From NCBI GenBank assembly GCA_028752905.1, contig JAQNBH010000017.1, positions 31,612,283 to 31,676,282 of the forward strand: DNA of 64,000 nucleotides, given 5' to 3'. Both the position numbers and the translations under genes were made by a program. This document shows, piece after piece, positions 59,401 through 64,000 of the stretch; positions within the stretch are counted from its first letter, which is position 1, and the number at the start of each line of letters is the position of its first letter. This stretch comes from Cladorhizidae sp. MBARI D1340-BT2. Taxonomy: Eukaryota; Porifera; Demospongiae; Poecilosclerida; Cladorhizidae. The notes beneath the pieces were generated by a model, which worked only from the letters and a program-made list of their open reading frames with translations, did no database searches and was not told where the DNA came from.

Positions 59401-59904
59401 CAGTTGTATTTTTTTAAACTTTTTTTAAACTTGTGTTTACAATTTGAGAGCTCTGTATATAGATTCTTCAAACTTCATGGTATGGACTTGATATATAGCT
59501 GAAAAGATAGGTCTCTCTGTGTGCTCTCTTTTAATATATGTTTCATAGGATAACTATAGGCAAGTTACTAGACCCTAAAGTGGAGGGACCTCAACAACCT
59601 GCATTCCAAAGTCCCATGAAAATGCAGCTGTCTCCCCTATGTCCATTTGTATCTGCATCTTCTCCACCATTGAGCTTCAGCTTCTCTAGCACTCTGCTGG
59701 CCCTCCCACAGCAACTCCTGCATCATTAACAAAATCCCTGTTTCTGCAACTGTTATTGCATGTGACCCTTTTAGATCGCTACTTGGATACCTGCTCTGTT
59801 CTTCTGTCCTAGCTCGTATGCTTGAATCTGCTTAAAGAGAGCTACTGATTTAGTTGTTATTCTGCTATCACTTGAACTTATTAACTATAGTATGTGTTAC
59901 AGTT

Positions 59905-61450
59905 CAATCGATTGGCAAAATTATCCCACTGCTGCTAAGGCCTTGACAGAGTTTTTAGGCATGGTAAATTTTTACCACAGATTTGCGCCCCATGCCACTG
60001 CCCTCATGGGTCTACACATAGCATGCCCCATAAGCAAGGTCCGGACTTTTGGTGGACCGCACATGTATGCTGCAGTCAAGCACTTTAGTTATTAGGCAGT
60101 TTCACATCAACTCCGATCACAACCCCCTCTCTTTTGCCTTTGTCAGCAGCTCTGAATGCTGGACTCCAAGACAAGAATGGCATGTCACCTTTATAGCTGA
60201 ATATACCACAGACATGCGACACGTTCATGGCAGAGACAATGCAGTCACCGATGCTCTCTCATGTGTAGAGCTTAGTGTGAGTCCTGTGTGCATGGCTGCA
60301 GGTCTACAAGATCTTGAACTACTTGGCATGGCATGGGCACAACAGGAGTGGCTGGAATCCAAGCTTAGTGCATAACTATTACCTGATTGATCCTTACTGA
60401 TGTACTGATCCCAGGTGCAAACAATACCTTGCTGTGCGACACCTCCATAGGGTTTTCATGACCCATTGTTCCCCCTGTTTGGCAATGAGCTGTCTTTGAT
60501 GCCATCCATGGCCTAGCACACCTGAGCATTAAAAACAATGAGGAAGATGGAGGCAGCACATTTTGAGTGGCATGGCATAAACAAGCAGGTGGGTATTTGG
60601 GCCAAAACATGCATGTCCTGCCAGAAAGCTAAGATAGAATGACATGTGACTGCCCCGCTAGAACATGGACAGATTCCAGACCGCTGCTTCCAAGAAATTC
60701 ACATTGATATTTTGGGACCACTGCTCATTTCACAAGGTAATACCATCATTGATCACTACATATGATGGCCAGAAGCCATACCAATGTCTGATTATAGCTA
60801 TATACCTTATGTGCCCATACCTTCCTTTCTAAAAATATTGCACGGTTTGGAGTGCCAACAGATGTCACTTCTGATAGAGGGGCGCAATTCACCTCAGCCT
60901 TGTGGATAGCCCTGAGCACACTACTGGGGGCACAACTGCATCGCAACTGCCTATCGTCCACAGGCAAGTAGTATTGTTGAACAGTTTCATAGGCAGTTAA
61001 AAGCAGCACTAAATGCCCGTCTGATAGGGCCTATTGGTCCGATGAACTTTCATTAGTAATTTCTCGGCATCCGCTCTCAGCCTCCAAGGAAGACCTTAGA
61101 TGTGTTCCTTCTGAACTTGCCTATGGTACAATGATCTACCAGGGGAGTTCTTTGGAGCTTGGAACATCACCTGCTGAACCAAATGTGTCTGATCTGCTTA
61201 CACACCCATGGCTGGACTGAGACGAAAGAGACGCCATCATAGACAACAAACTGCCCACATGCCTGTCGACTTGCAGAGCTGAACATTTATATTTGTCCGA
61301 TATGATGCACATCAACCACCTGTGATGGACCATTTAGAGTCCTCGAGAGGGCTGCTAAGTACTTTACTTTGGACCTAAATGGCCATTGTGACACAGTATC
61401 AGTTGATCACCTCAAACCTGCATTTTTGGACATTGATTCTCTACATGAAG
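59905..61450 (+). pseudogene. Ty3/gypsy pol relic, copy 2
   Basis: This is the same element as 11965-13560. RT tether at 59905-60060; RNase H reduced to the INSDHNPLSFAF...HGRDNAVTDALS part because about 230 bp is deleted at 60062; integrase core (FGVPTDVTSDRGAQFTSALW, about 60840-60910). It retains VEQFHRQLKAALNARLIGPI (about 60977-61035), which supplies the catalytic Glu region that copy 1 has lost. Stops and frameshifts are present throughout. Confidence 0.85.
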
Positions 61451-62104
61451 GCTCAGCAGTCAGATAGGCTATAAAAATCAGTGACTCTACCACCTCAGTG
61501 GCGGTTCCAGAAGGGATCGACTGGTCTCGTTTGAGGCCCCCTTTTCTCTAATTTCCCAAACTCCAACTAAACAACAAACCTGCAATGTTTTTTGCCTTTT
61601 CTTGCTTTTTGCTTTTTCTTTTAGCTAGCTATGTTTACTCTGCTAGCTGGCTGACCCACTGTCTGTGAAGCAAGACCCCCAAGTGTGGGAAATGTAGGGG
61701 TGTGGCTGCACCAGAGTAAACCTTATACCTTTATCCTCGTTCCAAATGTTCAGCACCTGGTTCATTACCTCCCAGGGAGATTTACTCTCGACTCCTGTCA
61801 CCCACCAAATATCTTACTCATGGCTCAGTCAAAGTTAAAGGCTTTTTTCAAAGCCACCCCTGACCCCCCTACAGCTGATCTAAACTGAGCAGTGATTGAG
61901 AATATTATGCTATTGAATAGATTGCTAACTTAGTACTAGCTATAGTACTTGCAGCTAGCCACTACTGCTAGCTAGTAGAGTCAATTTACATAGAAATTTC
62001 CACATTTAATGCATAGGAAACAAAAAAGGACCAACAAGAACACCACTTTTCCATCTCAAGCTGTGGTACCTGTCACTATTCCTGGGTATCCTGCTTCAGT
62101 CCAT

Positions 62105-62370
62105 TGTGTCTCCTCCAAGCACTCTGTGTCTGTGATTCTCGCCCAGCCCTCTGTGTCTGTCACAGAGCACTCTCTATCTGTGTCTCCCACCCAGCCCTCT
62201 CTGTCTGTGTCTCCCACCCAGCCCTCTCTGTGTGCGTCTCCCACCCAGCCCTCTCGTGTGTGTCTCCCACCCAGCCCTCTCTGTGCGTGTCTCCCACCTA
62301 GCCCTCTCTGTGTGTGTCTCCCAACCAGCCCTCTGTGTGTGTGTGTCTCCCACCCAGCCCTCAGGCCCTG
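62105..62370. repeat. 27-bp minisatellite, copy 2
   Basis: Imperfect units of TCTCCCACCCAGCCCTCTC with variable GT-rich part. The unit number and variants differ from 14225-14490. Confidence 0.85.
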
Positions 62371-62379
62371 TCAGTGTCT

Positions 62380-64000
62380 ACACCTGCTACTGTCGGTTCT
62401 GTTCTTTGCATATTCTTAGATAGCTGTTAGTGTTCTGAGTCTAGCTGAGACTGTCCAACTAAGTTGTGTTCTGTCTTCATTGCTACTTATAAAACTTTGA
62501 CTACATTATTGGAGATTAATTGTGTTACCTTTCAAAACTAGGCAACGATACATTACAATAGCCATTGCATAAAAACAGAGTTAATTGAGTTAAGCAAATT
62601 TAATTTTTTTATATTTTATGTTGCAACTTCAGTATGCTATGAATTATATTTTTTATTTTTAAACAGTTTCAGTGTGCTTTAAGATTTCTGGTTTTAAAGG
62701 CAATGTTTCAAACAAAATACTTCGGTTTCATCAGGGCAAATGTAATATTTTGATTATTCATTCTGTATGAAGAGAAAACAAGAATGAAAACAAAAATAAG
62801 ATTTTATAATGATGTACAGACATATTATGCAAATGGTGAGCTCAAGCTTCTTCGATGACATTGACAGTTACACATAACAATGTGCCCTAGATCTTGGTGA
62901 GTGAGCTTGTTAGTCAGCTTTTGCATGTTTTATTATGACCCTTATTATTATTAAATCTTAATCCCATCCATTCTCAATTTCTACTTTGGCCCTTGTAACC
63001 ACCAACACCAAATTTTGTGGAAACCGACTTCAGTGATGAAAATGGAAGGAATTCCTAGTTGAATAAGTGCTGCACATTCTACTTACATTTAAAGGATGGT
63101 GCCCCAATAGATATGTCGGTTGGATCTAGCCATTATTATGTCTCAGCTCTCATATATTTGCACATAAACTATACCCATCATTATCTCTCTGATATGTTAC
63201 TCTGTTGATATATATTCTAAGCATGAAGTCATTAATTACAATCATGCATTCCCTGCGAAATGCATTGCCAGTAAAAAGCCATTGCCCTGTATTCTACTTT
63301 CACTTTCCTGTTTGAAGACCAAACATTCTGTTGGGGAGCAAAATCAAAAGATAAATCTTCAGTATTTTATACAGCTGAGGATCACAGCGTAGTGTATAGA
63401 TTATAAAAGCATCTTTACTGGAGTATGGGTTGCACTGCAGTATAGACCCAGTGCAATAGCCCATAATAACTTACACCACCATCAGGTTTGATACTGCTAC
63501 TGGTGCTTTAGTTATGCTTTCTATTTTCCTGATTATGCTGGAGAGAGAGTTGATGAAAGAGTAGATAAATAGGCAATGAAAATGATAGTATAGACCTATA
63601 TATATGAATTAAGTTGAGAAGACAATACTGATGCTTGCCCTGCAGCAATATAGCTTCATCCACGTTGGAATGTATTCTTCTATTATCTCCTAGTCTTTAC
63701 ACAGAAAATAATTACACTACTACAAAAGTATGAAGTGCTATCAGAGATTGATGTGTGATTGGGTGAGAGTAATCTGTGTTTAGACTGCATATGACTAGAG
63801 AGTCAAGGTTGGGTAGGAGGGGTGAAACCACTTCTTCTATCAATGGCGGAGTATTATGGAAAAATATTCATCAATTATTACCAGAAGTTACCTGTACGCT
63901 TGCGTGGTCTATCAGTACACATGAGCACAAACAATGCAAACTCTGCTGGTTCCATCATAATTATTTCTTTTATAATCAAAACTACACAGGTTAACTTGTC
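62380..64000. other. Intergenic DNA, no gene recognised
   Basis: It aligns with about 14690-16277, with many indels. No exon or RNA gene is seen. Confidence 0.6.

Larger units (their letters stand above)
48124..64000. repeat. 16-kb direct segmental duplication, copy 2
   Basis: It matches 1-16277 in the same orientation and continues to the window end. Main structural differences from copy 1: shorter unit B introns (for example a deletion corresponding to about 4735-5000), about 230 bp missing from the gypsy relic's RNase H region, about 170 bp of integrase retained, and a different minisatellite. Confidence 0.95.

Overview
The window looks like nuclear DNA of a non-bilaterian animal, most likely a sponge. 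It is AT-rich and has short, cleanly spliced, mostly phase-0 introns. It carries a nuclear copy of mitochondrial nad5 in which TGA reads as Trp. Its mobile elements are hAT, Mutator-like with a YqaJ domain, Ty3/gypsy including a Gmr1-like type, and several reverse transcriptase families. The taxon is inferred; nothing here names a species.

The layout is a direct repeat of about 16 kb. Positions 1-16277 recur at 48124-64000, with about 32 kb of unrelated, transposon-filled DNA between them. Each repeat copy carries one multi-exon gene on the minus strand (1368-11227 and 49480-59109). I read it as a multi-C2-domain protein related to the synaptotagmin/synaptotagmin-like (Slp) group. In transcription order it has three small N-terminal exons, a C2A-C2B-linker unit of three phase-0 exons (unit A), a second near-identical unit (unit B), and a final C2 domain on two exons. 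So it holds five C2 domains, built by an internal tandem duplication of about 3.4 kb that predates the 16-kb duplication. Beyond the CpG-rich promoter of each gene lie a decayed Ty3/gypsy relic, a 27-bp minisatellite and non-coding DNA.

The middle (16.9-48.1 kb) is layered transposon debris. In order it holds a SINE-like head and short repeats (17-19.7 kb), a reverse transcriptase pseudogene (19.8-21.7 kb), a nad5 NUMT (21.95-22.95 kb), a ZBED/Buster-like hAT (23.6-25.5 kb) and a minus-strand Mutator-like transposase with a YqaJ-type nuclease region (25.66-33.64 kb). The Mutator gene is split by a complete LTR retrotransposon (27684-32966, 5-bp target duplication GTAGG). That element's pol order is integrase before reverse transcriptase, the Gmr1 arrangement. 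Next come a large compound palindrome (34.0-34.3 kb), a second hAT (34.3-36.8 kb), an orphan cytochrome P450 first exon with two nonsense codons (38135-38353), and a third hAT relic (38.9-40.95 kb). The last block is a three-level nest: a reverse transcriptase pseudogene cut by a 5'-truncated LINE, itself cut by a hAT whose TIRs and 7-bp target duplication are visible (43719-46406). A possible terminal exon of an unidentified gene lies at 47364-47585.

Only the two C2 genes look intact. Every transposon ORF carries frameshifts, stops or deletions. A short stem-loop repeat resembling a hammerhead-ribozyme core is scattered through the window in at least eight copies.
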